64,000 nt of DNA from Duganella radicis (GTDB lineage Bacteria; Pseudomonadota; Gammaproteobacteria; Burkholderiales; Burkholderiaceae_D), in the NCBI RefSeq assembly GCF_009720825.1, contig NZ_WNKY01000001.1, positions 186,001-250,000 of the forward strand, written 5' to 3'. Of this stretch, positions 27,998 to 37,700 are shown piece by piece; within the stretch, counting starts at the first letter, position 1, and each line of letters begins with the position of its first letter. Both the position numbers and the translations under genes were made by a program. The notes below the pieces were generated by a model, which was given only the letters and a program-made list of their open reading frames with translations, ran no database searches and had not been told where the DNA came from.

Positions 27998-28792
27998 TCA
28001 ACGTCCGCGCAGCAGCGAGGCATTCATCGCCGCATAACGCTTCAAGCCTATCACGGTGTAGCGGGTCAGCACGATGCTGATCAGGCACAGGCCGATGCCG
28101 CCCAAAATCAGCCCGAGGCCGATCAGCGATTGCGTGGTGCGCGCGCCGCTGTCGAAATCGGTGGTGATGTGGACATCGCCGGCCGCCACGGCCTCGGCAC
28201 GGTTCAGCAGCTTGCCGCTGCGGCTCAGGCCTTCGTCATCGGATGGCGGCGATTCGACATCGTCCTTGTTGACCTGCACGCCCATGCTGTTGATCGAGAC
28301 GCGCCAGCCCTGGGCATCCTCTTCCTCTTCACGGGTGTCGAAATGGGTGTTGGTGAACTCCATCAGGTGGTGCAGCGGGCCTTCCAGCGCCAGTTCGTTC
28401 TGGCCCGACAGGCCGCTGGCGGTCAGCGCCACGCCGCCGATGTAGAAGGCAAAAGCCGAGATGTAGACCGCGCCCAGCAGGCTGGCGTAGACCATGGCCG
28501 GAATCACCATGAACAGGTTGAACACCGCCAGCCCGATCAGGGACACCAGCATGCGCGCCAGATTGACCGGGGTTTTCTTCTGCTCGAAGGCGCTCAGGTG
28601 GGCGTTGGCGCGCAGCGTCATGGCGACCTTGCGCGGCTCGTCGAGCTCCTTGTAGACCTCGGCGTCGCTCTGGCCCGCCACCAGGCCGTCGATGTAGCGC
28701 TGTTCGTAGTAGGCCAGGGTCTTGGCCACCGTTTCCGGTGGCAGACCCTGCATGGCCTGCTTGAGCGCGTCGAGGTATTCCTGCTTAGTCAT
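27998..28792 (-). CDS. DUF1700 (HAAS domain) membrane protein
   Basis: 264 residues. The N-terminal helical HAAS-like domain (MTKQEYLDALKQAMQGLP, with YYEQRYIDGLVAGQSDAEV) is followed by two hydrophobic regions (about 82-135), an acidic soluble stretch and a final helix near 220-245. In other bacteria DUF1700 proteins accompany a PadR-type regulator and DUF2807 proteins; here the DUF2807 partner follows directly but no PadR gene is seen. Probably a membrane-associated signalling module; the signal is unknown. Confidence 0.75.
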   Translation of the reverse strand: MTKQEYLDALKQAMQGLPPETVAKTLAYYEQRYIDGLVAGQSDAEVYKELDEPRKVAMTLRANAHLSAFEQKKTPVNLARMLVSLIGLAVFNLFMVIPAMVYASLLGAVYISAFAFYIGGVALTASGLSGQNELALEGPLHHLMEFTNTHFDTREEEEDAQGWRVSINSMGVQVNKDDVESPPSDDEGLSRSGKLLNRAEAVAAGDVHITTDFDSGARTTQSLIGLGLILGGIGLCLISIVLTRYTVIGLKRYAAMNASLLRGR

Positions 28793-28913
28793 GATATCAA
28801 ATCCACAATGTTGCGTGCTTTTTGCCGATGGTGCAACTGTACGCAGCTCGCCGTCCAGACGCCACCGGCATGTGACAGGATGCGCAAAACGCGGAACAGG
28901 CGACCAAATTCGG

Positions 28914-30341
28914 CTACTGGACGGCGTCTCCTTGCAGCAAGCGGGCGGCGGCCACGCCGCTGCGGACCGCCGATTCCAGCGTGGCCGGGTAGTCGCCGGC
29001 GGTGTAGTCGCCGGCCAGCGCCAGTCCCGGCAGGCCGGTGGCGTTGGCCGGGCGCGCCAGGCCGGGCGCGCTGGCGTAGGTGGCGCGTTTCTCGGTGATA
29101 ACCTTGAACCAGGCCGGACGGCCCAGTTCCGGGCGCTGGAATGCCACCGCCAGCTGGACCGCCACCGCTTCGGCCAGCAATTCCTGCGGCTGGGCGGCGG
29201 CCGGACCGGAGGCGCTGATCACCACCGCCAGCAGACCGGCCTGGCTGGCGTCCAGCTGGCCGCGGTCGAACACGAACTGGCCGTACTGGTGGCTGTCCAA
29301 GTCGTCCAGCAGGGCGTGGAATGGCAGTTCCAGCCGGGTGGCGGCGTCGTATTGCAGGTAGACGGTGGTGATGGCTTCCGGCTCGAAGGCGGTCAGCTGG
29401 CCGCACAGGGCGGAGGTGTCGGCATCCGGGATGTCGTGCAGCAGGGCGGCGGCCTGGCTGGCGCCGGTGGCCAGCACCACACCGCTGAAATACGTGCTCC
29501 AGGTGCCGCCGACCGCCGCGCCGCTGATGTCCAGCTGCCACAGGCGGCCTTCGATCGAGCGCAGGCCGTTGACCTTGGCGCCGCTGCGCACCGTGCCGCC
29601 GTGTTCCGTCACGTAGCGGGCGGCGGCTTCGGGGAACAGGGCGCTCAGGTCGACGCGCGGCAGCAGCATGTCGGAGGCGCGGCGCCTGGCGCCCAGGCTG
29701 TCGCGCAGCACGTTGAGGAAGATCCGGGCCGAGGCGCGCTCTGGCGGCGTGTTCAGCGCGGCCAGGCATAGCGGGCGCCACATCAGCTGGATCAGGCGCG
29801 GCGTCTGGTCGAAGCGCTCCAGCAGCTCGCTGACGCTGCAATCGGTGTTGAGTTGCCAGCCCATCCAGCGCGCGGTGGTCGAGAAGCGCGCCAGGCTGAG
29901 CTTGTCTTCGCGCCGCAATCCCTTGGCGCGCAGCAGGGCGGCGGCCAGATGCAGGGGCGCCGGCAGCGGCAGCGCGGGCGCCGCGAAGTCCATGCCGCCG
30001 GTGTTGGGCGGATAGCGCATTTGCAGCGGCAGCGTCAGCAGGGCTTGCTGGTGATCGATGCCGGCCAGCTTGATCAGGCGCAGGGTTTCGCTGTAGGCGC
30101 CCAGCAGGATGTGCTGGCCGTTGTCGAGCTGCTTGCGGTCGGTGTCGACGCGGCGGGCGCGGCCACCCAGGGTGCGGGCCGCTTCCAGCAGGGTGACTTT
30201 GTAGCCGGCGCGCGCCAGCTCGACGGCGGCCGCGCACCCGGCCCAGCCGGCGCCGACGACGGCGATCGAGCGCGCCACCAGGCCGGTATCCGCCTGGCCG
30301 CGCTTGTCGGCCGGGGTGCCGGCGATGTGCGGGTCAGCCAC
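28914..30341 (-). CDS. hpnE: hydroxysqualene dehydroxylase HpnE
   Basis: 475 residues, GTG start at 30341. N-terminal FAD motif VVGAGWAGCAAAVELARAGY and the amine-oxidase-like GGRARR segment; the C-terminus carries GLALAGDYTAGDYPATLESAVRS. HpnE reduces hydroxysqualene to squalene, the last step of the HpnC-HpnD-HpnE route. Its start overlaps the end of hpnD by 8 bases, so the two are translationally coupled. Confidence 0.93.
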   Translation of the reverse strand: MADPHIAGTPADKRGQADTGLVARSIAVVGAGWAGCAAAVELARAGYKVTLLEAARTLGGRARRVDTDRKQLDNGQHILLGAYSETLRLIKLAGIDHQQALLTLPLQMRYPPNTGGMDFAAPALPLPAPLHLAAALLRAKGLRREDKLSLARFSTTARWMGWQLNTDCSVSELLERFDQTPRLIQLMWRPLCLAALNTPPERASARIFLNVLRDSLGARRRASDMLLPRVDLSALFPEAAARYVTEHGGTVRSGAKVNGLRSIEGRLWQLDISGAAVGGTWSTYFSGVVLATGASQAAALLHDIPDADTSALCGQLTAFEPEAITTVYLQYDAATRLELPFHALLDDLDSHQYGQFVFDRGQLDASQAGLLAVVISASGPAAAQPQELLAEAVAVQLAVAFQRPELGRPAWFKVITEKRATYASAPGLARPANATGLPGLALAGDYTAGDYPATLESAVRSGVAAARLLQGDAVQ

Positions 30342-31167
30342 GGATGTAGGTCTTCCAGGCCAGCCAGAGTTTCCGGATCGGCGTCAGCGAGATGCGATGT
30401 TCCAGCACGTGGTAACCATCGGCTTCCACTTCGGTCAGCAGGGTGCGGTAGATGGCGGCCATCATCAGACCGGGGCGCTGGGCGCGCCGGTCTTCTTTCG
30501 GCAGCAGGGCGAAGGCCTCGTCATAGGCCTGTTGCGCGCGGGCGATCTGGAACGCCATCAGCTTTTCGAACTTGTCGCTGTGTTTGGCGTTCAGGATCTC
30601 GGCGGCGGTGACGTTGAACTGTTGCAGCTCGTTGATCGGCAGGTAGATACGGCCTTTGCGCGCATCTTCGCCGACGTCGCGGATGATGTTGGTCAGCTGG
30701 AAGGCGTGGCCCAGCTTTTCCGCGAATTGCAGGGTTTGCGGGTTGGTCACGCCAAAGATGCTGGCCGACAGGATGCCGACCACGCTGGCCACATGCCAGC
30801 AGTATTTGCTCAGCGCCGCGTAATCGAGGTAGCGGGTCTGGTTGAGGTCCATCTCCATGCCGTCGATGATGGCTTGCAGATGTTCCTCTTTCAGGTTGTA
30901 GGGCTGGAGGTGCGGTTGCAGCGCCAGTGTGACCGGGTGGGTCTGCTGGCCGGCGTACATGTTGCTGATTTCCTTGCGCCACCAGGCCAGCTTGATGCGG
31001 GCGATGGATTCATCGGTGCACTCGTCGACGGTGTCGTCCACTTCGCGGCAGAACGCGTACAGGGCGGTGATGGCGCGGCGACGCTCCGGCGGCAGGAACA
31101 GGAAGCTGTAGTAAAAACTGGAGCCGCTTTGTGCGGTCTTTTGCTGGCAGTAGTCGTCGGGAGACAT
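30334..31167 (-). CDS. hpnD: presqualene diphosphate synthase HpnD
   Basis: 277 residues of the trans-isoprenyl diphosphate synthase fold. Aspartate-rich motifs are CREVDDTVDE (around residue 43) and RDVGEDARKGRIYLP (around 160). It condenses two farnesyl diphosphates to presqualene diphosphate. It shares the family with HpnC, whose gene lies about 1.4 kb upstream on the same strand beyond three unrelated genes. Confidence 0.94.
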   Translation of the reverse strand: MSPDDYCQQKTAQSGSSFYYSFLFLPPERRRAITALYAFCREVDDTVDECTDESIARIKLAWWRKEISNMYAGQQTHPVTLALQPHLQPYNLKEEHLQAIIDGMEMDLNQTRYLDYAALSKYCWHVASVVGILSASIFGVTNPQTLQFAEKLGHAFQLTNIIRDVGEDARKGRIYLPINELQQFNVTAAEILNAKHSDKFEKLMAFQIARAQQAYDEAFALLPKEDRRAQRPGLMMAAIYRTLLTEVEADGYHVLEHRISLTPIRKLWLAWKTYIRG

Positions 31168-31238
31168 GAATAAAAAAGCAAGGACTGTTCGAAGCCGCTA
31201 TTCTATAGGAATGAGTTGACTAAATGGCGGAGGTGTTC

Positions 31239-31649
31239 GTGATTTGTATTCGGGAAATCGATCATATTGTGCTGCGGGTGACGGATCTGGCGCGCATGCT
31301 GGACTTTTACTGCGGCGCGCTGGGCTGTCCGATCGAGAAGCGGCAGGACGAGATCGGGCTGGTGCAGCTGCGCGCCGGCAGTTCGCTGATCGACCTGGTG
31401 CCGCTGGATGGCAAGCTGGGCCGCATGGGCGGCGCGGCGCCTGGCGCGGAGGGGCGTAACATGGATCATTTCTGCCTGCGGGTGGAACCTTTCGATGCGG
31501 ACGCCATCCGGGCGCATCTGGCGACGCATGGCGTGGAAGCGGGGGCGGTGGAGTCGCGCTACGGGGCGGAAGGCGAGGGGCCGTCAATCTATGTGACTGA
31601 TCCGGAAGGCAATGTGGTGGAGCTAAAAGGACCGCCTGATGCAACGTAG
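31239..31649 (+). CDS. VOC-family (glyoxalase-like) protein
   Basis: 136 residues. A single vicinal-oxygen-chelate fold with IDHIVLRVTDLARMLDFY at the start, MDHFCLRVEP in the middle and IYVTDPEGNVVELK at the end, which supplies the usual metal-binding His and Glu positions. The substrate cannot be predicted. GTG at 31239 is preferred to ATG 31224 because a strong GGAGG lies at 31229-31233, 5 bases before the GTG. It is divergent from hpnD. Confidence 0.83.
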   Translation: MICIREIDHIVLRVTDLARMLDFYCGALGCPIEKRQDEIGLVQLRAGSSLIDLVPLDGKLGRMGGAAPGAEGRNMDHFCLRVEPFDADAIRAHLATHGVEAGAVESRYGAEGEGPSIYVTDPEGNVVELKGPPDAT

Positions 31650-31697
31650 CGTGATTTAAGGATACAATGTGTTACCTTTTCGGGAGAACGCATACGT

Positions 31698-32102
31698 ATG
31701 AAGTCGCAGATTGTTGCAGCCTTGACCATTATTCCAGTGCTCGCTGGATGTGAGGGCTCGTCTGCGGAAGATACGGCGCCCATGAAAACGGCCACGTATT
31801 ACACCCAGCATCTGGATGAGGCCAAGGCGGTCGCCAGCCGTTGCAAGCTGCTCGACGAGCAGAAGCAGCGCACCCTGAATACCGGCGAGTATCAGGAATG
31901 GCAGATTTCCAACGAGGGCGTGAATTGTCAGACGGCGCTGTCGGTGTCGGAAGCGGCCTCGCTGCGCGAGTTCGTGCTGAAACAATCCAAGCCACAAGCT
32001 CCGGCCGCCGCGCCGAAAGCCGCGCCCCCGTCCTCCTCGGTGCCGACGCCGCAAGAGCGCGAGCAGAAAATCATTTCCGCCCAGACGCTCGCTCCTGTTT
32101 GA
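31698..32102 (+). CDS. small lipoprotein, EexN-like
   Basis: 134 residues. Lipoprotein signal with lipobox LAGC (Cys18). The mature part begins with TATYYTQHLDEAKAVASRCK, which resembles the YYxxHxxE...C pattern of EexN entry-exclusion lipoproteins; a second cysteine (NCQTALSVSEA) could pair with it. The C-terminus is Pro/Ala-rich. Entry exclusion blocks conjugal transfer between cells with the same plasmid, but no conjugation genes are near, so any such role here is unsupported. Its end overlaps the convergent coiled-coil gene by 32 bases. Confidence 0.6.
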   Translation: MKSQIVAALTIIPVLAGCEGSSAEDTAPMKTATYYTQHLDEAKAVASRCKLLDEQKQRTLNTGEYQEWQISNEGVNCQTALSVSEAASLREFVLKQSKPQAPAAAPKAAPPSSSVPTPQEREQKIISAQTLAPV

Positions 32103-32568
32103 GGGCTTTGACGTCGGCGCTGATTTCATTTAGCCGGGCCTCATGCGCCGCGAGCATCTCATCGAGTTTCCGGATCGTTTCGTCCAGCTTTTGATTGGTT
32201 TGATCGACCCTCTGAATGGTTTGGTCGAGCCGCTGATTGGTTTGGTCCAGCCTCTGATTGACTTCGCTCCGCCATTGCCCCGCGTCCTTGCCCGACTCGA
32301 ACGAGGCGGTCATATTATTGAGCAGCGTCGCATTGAAGCCCGCCACGCCGAATACGACTGCGAGGCCGGTGCTGACGATGGTGAGAATGATGGTTTTCTT
32401 CAAATCCGCCATGTCCGCTTTGATCTGACGTAATTCGAGGTCAAAGTTGTCCATGCGCGCAATCAGCACGTCCAATTTGCCTATCAGGGCCGCAAAACTG
32501 GTATCGGTGCGGGCTTCGCTCGCCACGATTTTTGCGTCCACCTCTTCTCGGGTCATGTCTTCAGCCAT
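32071..32568 (-). CDS. coiled-coil membrane-anchored protein of unknown function
   Basis: 165 residues. N-terminal helical region (about 1-58), one membrane helix (about 59-82, IILTIVSTGLAVVFGVAGF), then a strongly heptad-patterned segment with RLDQTNQ repeated with small changes (about 103-135), and a charged tail. This suggests a trimeric or dimeric coiled coil. No family recognised beyond general coiled-coil proteins. The repeats are visible at DNA level as 21-bp units. Confidence 0.6.
   Translation of the reverse strand: MAEDMTREEVDAKIVASEARTDTSFAALIGKLDVLIARMDNFDLELRQIKADMADLKKTIILTIVSTGLAVVFGVAGFNATLLNNMTASFESGKDAGQWRSEVNQRLDQTNQRLDQTIQRVDQTNQKLDETIRKLDEMLAAHEARLNEISADVKALKQERASGRK
32192..32262. 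repeat. degenerate 21-bp tandem repeat
   Basis: Three 21-base units start at 32192, 32213 and 32234, with a partial fourth at 32255, each beginning tgattggttt or a close variant. They encode the RLDQTNQ-like heptads of the coiled-coil gene, so each unit equals one heptad. Confidence 0.75.
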
Positions 32569-32612
32569 CTTGCGAGTATATGACTCGCATCTGCGGCGTC
32601 AATTAAGGGAAA

Positions 32613-33455
32613 TCAAGCGGCGCGGAGTGCGGTTCGCAGGTGTTTTTTCATGCGCACGGCCGACCAGAAAATGCCCAGCCAGTCGCGCTTGCTCAGCTTG
32701 GGGCGATGCAGGAACACGTCGTACTCTGCCGCCTCGATGGCGTCCAGGATGCGCAGGCCGCCTTGCACCACCATGCGCAACTCGAAGCCGATGCGGCCCG
32801 GCAGGCGCAAGGCCAGCGGCGCGCCGCTCAGCATCAGCTTGCGCGCGCGATCCACTTCAAACCGCATCAGCGAACGCCAGCGCGGCCGCGCGCTCGCGTG
32901 ATCCAGCGCCGCCGGCGAAATCGCGTAGCGGTTCAGATCTTCCAGCGGAATGTAGATACGCTCCTTGTGCAGGTCGATCGCCACGTCTTGCAGGAAATTG
33001 ATCAACTGGAGCGCCGTGCAGATGGCGTCCGAGTCGCGCACGTTCTGTTCGTCTGCTGCGCCGTACAGGTGCAGCATCATGAAGCCGACCGGGTTGGCCG
33101 AGCGGGCGCAGTAGTCCAGCAACGCGTCAAAGGTCTGGTAGCGCGATACCACCACGTCTTGCTTGAAGGCCGACAGCAGCTCATACAGCGGCTTGAGCGG
33201 CATCTGGTACTCCCGCACCACCTGCGCCAGCCGCTCGAACATGGGCTGGTGATCGGTCGCGCCTTGCTCGATGCGCGCCAGCGCCGCCTCGTAAGCATTC
33301 AGCGCCGCCAGCCGCTCTTCCGGCCCGGCATCGCCCTCGTCAGCCAGGTCGTCGGCGCTGCGGGCGAAGGCGTAAATGGCCTCCACCGCCGGACGCAGGC
33401 GTTTGGGCAGCAAAATCGAGGCGACAGGGAAGTTTTCGTAGTGATCGACCGGCAT
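32613..33455 (-). CDS. hpnC: squalene synthase-like HpnC (hydroxysqualene synthase)
   Basis: 280 residues. Same prenyl-synthase fold as HpnD: first aspartate motif in ARSADDLADEGD, and INFLQDVAIDLHKERIYIP as the second. HpnC turns presqualene diphosphate into hydroxysqualene. It is the first gene of the usual hpnCDE set but is separated from hpnD here. No squalene-hopene cyclase lies in the window, so whether the product is used for hopanoids is not visible. Confidence 0.92.
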   Translation of the reverse strand: MPVDHYENFPVASILLPKRLRPAVEAIYAFARSADDLADEGDAGPEERLAALNAYEAALARIEQGATDHQPMFERLAQVVREYQMPLKPLYELLSAFKQDVVVSRYQTFDALLDYCARSANPVGFMMLHLYGAADEQNVRDSDAICTALQLINFLQDVAIDLHKERIYIPLEDLNRYAISPAALDHASARPRWRSLMRFEVDRARKLMLSGAPLALRLPGRIGFELRMVVQGGLRILDAIEAAEYDVFLHRPKLSKRDWLGIFWSAVRMKKHLRTALRAA

Positions 33456-33550
33456 AAACGGGAAGGCGGCAGTTGCCGGGCATGATTTGGTTTCCAGCGC
33501 GTAATGGTAGTGCTATCTTGAAATGAGAGCAAGTATTCGTGCTTGAAATT

Positions 33551-33568
33551 AATGACGCTCAGGTCATT
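33551..33568. promoter_or_regulatory. operator-like dyad at the RND efflux promoter
   Basis: AATGAC-GCTCAG-GTCATT is a perfect 6-6-6 dyad. Its right arm runs into the -35 hexamer of the predicted efflux promoter, so a bound repressor would block it. No regulator gene is adjacent. Confidence 0.5.
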
Positions 33569-33595
33569 TGCAAAGAGCATTGTTCAGCTTATAAT
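33567..33595 (+). promoter_or_regulatory. promoter of the RND efflux operon
   Basis: TTTGCA (33567-33572), 17-base spacer, TATAAT (33590-33595), a strong sigma-70 match. It lies 38 bases before the GTG start of the adaptor gene. Confidence 0.65.
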
Positions 33596-33632
33596 GAATA
33601 AATAACCTTTCAGTCATTAAAAGGAAGCTGTC

Positions 33633-34721
33633 GTGACTACTCTCAAAAATGTGCTGGTCGCCGCCTCGGCGCTGGTCCTGCTGGGCGCCTGTTCCAAACC
33701 GGCGGAGAAAACCGAAGATATCCGCCCGGTGCGCGCCATTTCGCTGGTCAGCAGCGACGTGGATGTCAATGCCGAGTTTTCCGGCGAAGTGAAGGCGCGG
33801 GTGGAATCCCGTTTGGGCTTCCGGGTCGGCGGCAAGATTGTCAGCCGCAAGGTGGACGTCGGCACGCTGGTCAGGAAGGGCCAGGTGCTGATGCAGCTTG
33901 ATCCGCAAGACCTGCAACTGTCGCAGGCCCAGGCGCTGGCCAACCTGCGCGCCGCCGAAACCAACCGCGACCTGGCCAAGGCCGAGCTCCAGCGCTATCA
34001 GGAACTGCGCAGCAAGAGCTTCGTCAGCCAGGCGGTGCTGGATGCCAAGGAGTCGACCTACAAATCGGCGCAGGCCAATGTCGACGCCTCGCAGGCGGCC
34101 TGGCGCGGCCAGTCCAATCAGGCCGGCTACGCCGCACTGCTGTCGGACGTGGACGGCGTGGTGACGGCGGTGAATGCCGAAATCGGCCAGGTGGTGGCGG
34201 CCGGCACGCCGGTGGTCAATGTCGCCAAGTCGGGCGAGAAGGAGATCGTGATCGGCATTCCGGAAGACAAGGTCGAGACCCTGCGCCGCGTGCCGGATGT
34301 GCAAGTGCGCCTGTGGGCCGATCCGAAGAACGCCGTGCCCGGCAAGATCCGTGAAATTTCGCCGGTGGCCGACCCGTCCACCCGCACCTACACGGTCAAG
34401 GTGTCGATTCCCGATTCGCTGGCCGAGGCCAAGCTGGGGATGACGGCGGTGGTGCAGTTCGCTTCCAAGACGCCGGTGCCGCAGATCAAGGTGCCGCTGA
34501 CCGCGTTGTTCTATGAAAAATCCGCCACCTCGGTGTGGGTGGTGGAAAACGGCGCCGTCAAGCTGGTGCCGGTGACCATCGGCGGCGTGGCCGGCAACGA
34601 TATCGTGCTGTCCAGCGGCGTGAAGCCGGGCCAGACCGTGGTGACGGCCGGCGTCAACCTGCTGAAGCCGGGTCAGAAGGTCAAGATCCTGGGTAACGAC
34701 TTGCCGAAGGCCGCCAAATGA
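33633..34721 (+). CDS. RND efflux periplasmic adaptor lipoprotein
   Basis: 362 residues, GTG start with AAGGAAG at 33621-33627. Lipobox LGAC (Cys20). The membrane-fusion order is seen: beta-barrel and biotinyl-lipoyl parts (FRVGGKIVSRKVDVGTLVRKG), a helical hairpin (about 95-150), then the second lipoyl half (DVDGVVTAVNAEIGQVVAAG) and membrane-proximal barrel. It bridges the inner-membrane pump to an outer-membrane channel. It overlaps the pump gene by 4 bases. No outer-membrane factor gene follows. Confidence 0.94.
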   Translation: MTTLKNVLVAASALVLLGACSKPAEKTEDIRPVRAISLVSSDVDVNAEFSGEVKARVESRLGFRVGGKIVSRKVDVGTLVRKGQVLMQLDPQDLQLSQAQALANLRAAETNRDLAKAELQRYQELRSKSFVSQAVLDAKESTYKSAQANVDASQAAWRGQSNQAGYAALLSDVDGVVTAVNAEIGQVVAAGTPVVNVAKSGEKEIVIGIPEDKVETLRRVPDVQVRLWADPKNAVPGKIREISPVADPSTRTYTVKVSIPDSLAEAKLGMTAVVQFASKTPVPQIKVPLTALFYEKSATSVWVVENGAVKLVPVTIGGVAGNDIVLSSGVKPGQTVVTAGVNLLKPGQKVKILGNDLPKAAK

Positions 34722-37700
34722 AGGAAGGATTCAACCTCTCTCGCTGGGCGCTGGAGCATATCCCGCTGACCCGTTACCTGATCGCGGTGCTGCTGATCGG
34801 CGGCGCGCTCAGCTATTCCAACCTCGGCCAGGATGAAGATCCGCCGTTCACTTTCCGCGCCATGGTGGTGCGGGCCAACTGGCCGGGCGCGACCTCGCTG
34901 CAAATGGCCGAGCAGGTTACCGACAAGCTGGAGAAGAAGCTCCAGGAAACGCCGGACATCGACGAAATCTCCAGTTATTCCAAGCCGGGCGAGACCACCA
35001 TCATCCTCAAGCTGCGCGAATCGGCGCCGCCCAAGGAAGTGGCGCAGTCCTGGTATCAGGTACGCAAGAAGATCGGCGATATCCGCGGCACGCTGCCGTC
35101 CGGCGTGCAGGGGCCGTTCTTCAACGACGAGTTCGGCGATACCTACGGCTCCATCTTTGCCCTGTCCGGCGACGGCTTCACCTATGCCGAGATGAAGGAT
35201 TACGCCGATTTCGTGCGCCAGCAATTGCTGGCCGTGCCGCTGGTGTCCAAGGTCGAGCTGTTTGGCGTGCAGGACGAGAAGATCAATATCGAGTTCTCGC
35301 ACAAGAAATTCGCCCAACTGGGCATTCCGTTCGAGGCCATCGTCAACCAGATCGCCACCCAGAACACGGTGGAGGCCACCGGCGTGCTGGTGACGCCGAC
35401 CGATAACCTGCAAGTGCGGGTGACCGGCGCGCTGAAAACGGTGAAAGACCTTGAAGACCTGGAGCTGCGCGCCAACGGCACCACTTTCCGCCTGGGCGAC
35501 TTCGCCACCATCAAGCGCGAGTATCAAGACCCGCCGGGCAACAAGATGCGTTTCAACGGCAAGGAAGTGATCGGCCTTGGCGTGTCGATGGAGAAGGGCG
35601 GCAACATCATCCAGCTTGGCAAGCACATGGAGAAAACCGTGCGCGAGATGAAGGCCAAGCTGCCGGTCGGCATCGAGCTGGAGCGTGTGTCCGACCAGCC
35701 GGAGGCGGTGAAAGCCTCGGTGGGCGAGTTCGTCCACACGCTGATCGAGGCGGTGCTGATTGTGCTGGCCGTGAGCTTCGTCGCGCTGGGCCTGCACAGC
35801 AAGCCCAAGCTGCGGCTGGACGTGCGTCCCGGCCTGGTGGTGGCGCTGAGTATTCCGCTGGTGCTGTCGGTGACCTTCCTGTTCATGCGCATGCTGGACA
35901 TCGACCTGCACAAGATTTCGTTGGGCGCACTGATCATCGCGCTGGGCCTGCTGGTGGACGACGCCATCATCGCGGTGGAAATGATGGTGCGCAAAATGGA
36001 AGAGGGCATGTCGCGCTTCGACGCCGCCACCTTCGCCTACAAATCGACCGCCATCCCGATGCTGACCGGCACCCTGATCACGGTGGCGGGCTTCCTGCCG
36101 ATCGGCCTGGCCAAGTCGGCGGCGGGCGAGTACACCTTCTCGCTGTTCTCGGTGAACGCGCTGGCGCTGGTGATTTCGTGGGTGGTGGCAGTGACCTTCA
36201 CGCCTTACCTTGGTTACGTGCTGCTCAAGGTGAAGCCGCACGCGGACGGCGGCAGCGAACACGATCTGTTCGACACGCCGGGCTTCCGCAAGTTCCGCGC
36301 GCTGGTCAACTGGTGCGTGGAGTACCGCTGGATTACGATCGGCGCCACGCTGGCCGTGTTCGCGCTGGGCGTGTATGGTTTCAAGTTCATCGAGAAGCAG
36401 TTCTTCCCGGACTCCAGTCGCCCCGAGCTGATGGTGGAGATGTGGACGCCGGAAGGCACCACCTTCGCCGCCAACGAGGCGCAGGTGAAGAAGTTTGAGG
36501 CCTTCATCCGCAAGCAGGACGGCGTGGTCAGCGTGACCAGTTATGTGGGCACCGGTTCGCCGCGTTTCTACCTGCCGTTGGACCAGATTTTCCCGCAGAC
36601 GAACGTGTCGCAAATCGTGGTGCTGCCGAAGGATCTGCACGCCCGCGCCGCGCTGCGCGAGAAGATCGTGAACGTCTTCAAGCATGACTTCCCGGAGGTG
36701 CGCGGCCGCGTCAAGCTGCTGCCGAACGGGCCGCCGGTGCCGTATCCGGTGCAGTTCCGCGTCACCGGCACGGAGGTGGACAAGGTGCGCGCGATTGCCG
36801 ATCAGGTGAAGGACATCATGCGCGCCAATCCGAACACCATCGGCGTCAACGACAACTGGAATGAGTCGATCAAGGTGCTGCGCCTCGATCTGGACCAGGA
36901 CAAGATGCGCGCGCTGGGCGTGACTTCGCAAACGGTGATGCGCGCGGCCAACACTATCCTGTCCGGCACGGCCATCGGCCAGTTCCGCGAAGGCATCAAG
37001 CTGATCGACATCCAGATCCGCCAGCCTATCGAGGAGCGCAACACCATCGCCGTGCTGAACGACACCAATATCCCGACCGCCAGTGGCAAGTCGGTGCCGA
37101 TCAGCCAACTGGCGCGCGCGCACTTCGTGTGGGAGCCGGGCGTGGTGTGGCGGGAAGGGCGCGACTGGGCGATCACCGTGCAGTCGGACGTGGCCGACAA
37201 CATCCAGGGCCCGACCGTGTCCGGCCAGATCGAGCCGCAACTGAAGGCGCTGCGCGATGCGCTGCCGGCTGGCTACGCCATCACGGTGAAAGGCGCGGCC
37301 TCGGACAGTGGCGCGGCGGAAGCCTCGATCGCGGCCAACCTGCCGCTGGCGATCTTCCTGATCTTCACGCTGCTGATGCTGCAACTGCACAGTTTCTCGC
37401 GTTCGCTGCTGGTATTCCTGACCGGTCCGCTGGGCGTGGCGGGGGCGGCGATGGCGCTGCTGGTGCTGGGACGTCCGCTGGGCTTCGTCGCCAACCTGGG
37501 CATCATCGCGCTGTTCGGCATGATCATCCGTAACTCGGTGATCCTGGTCGACCAGATCGAGCAGGACATCAAAGCGGGCCATGATGCCTGGACCGCCATC
37601 GTCGAATCCGCGGTACGCCGCTGCCGTCCGATCATCCTGACGGCCGCCGCCGCCGCGCTGGCGATGATCCCCTTGTCGCGCTCCGTGTTCTGGGGCCCGA

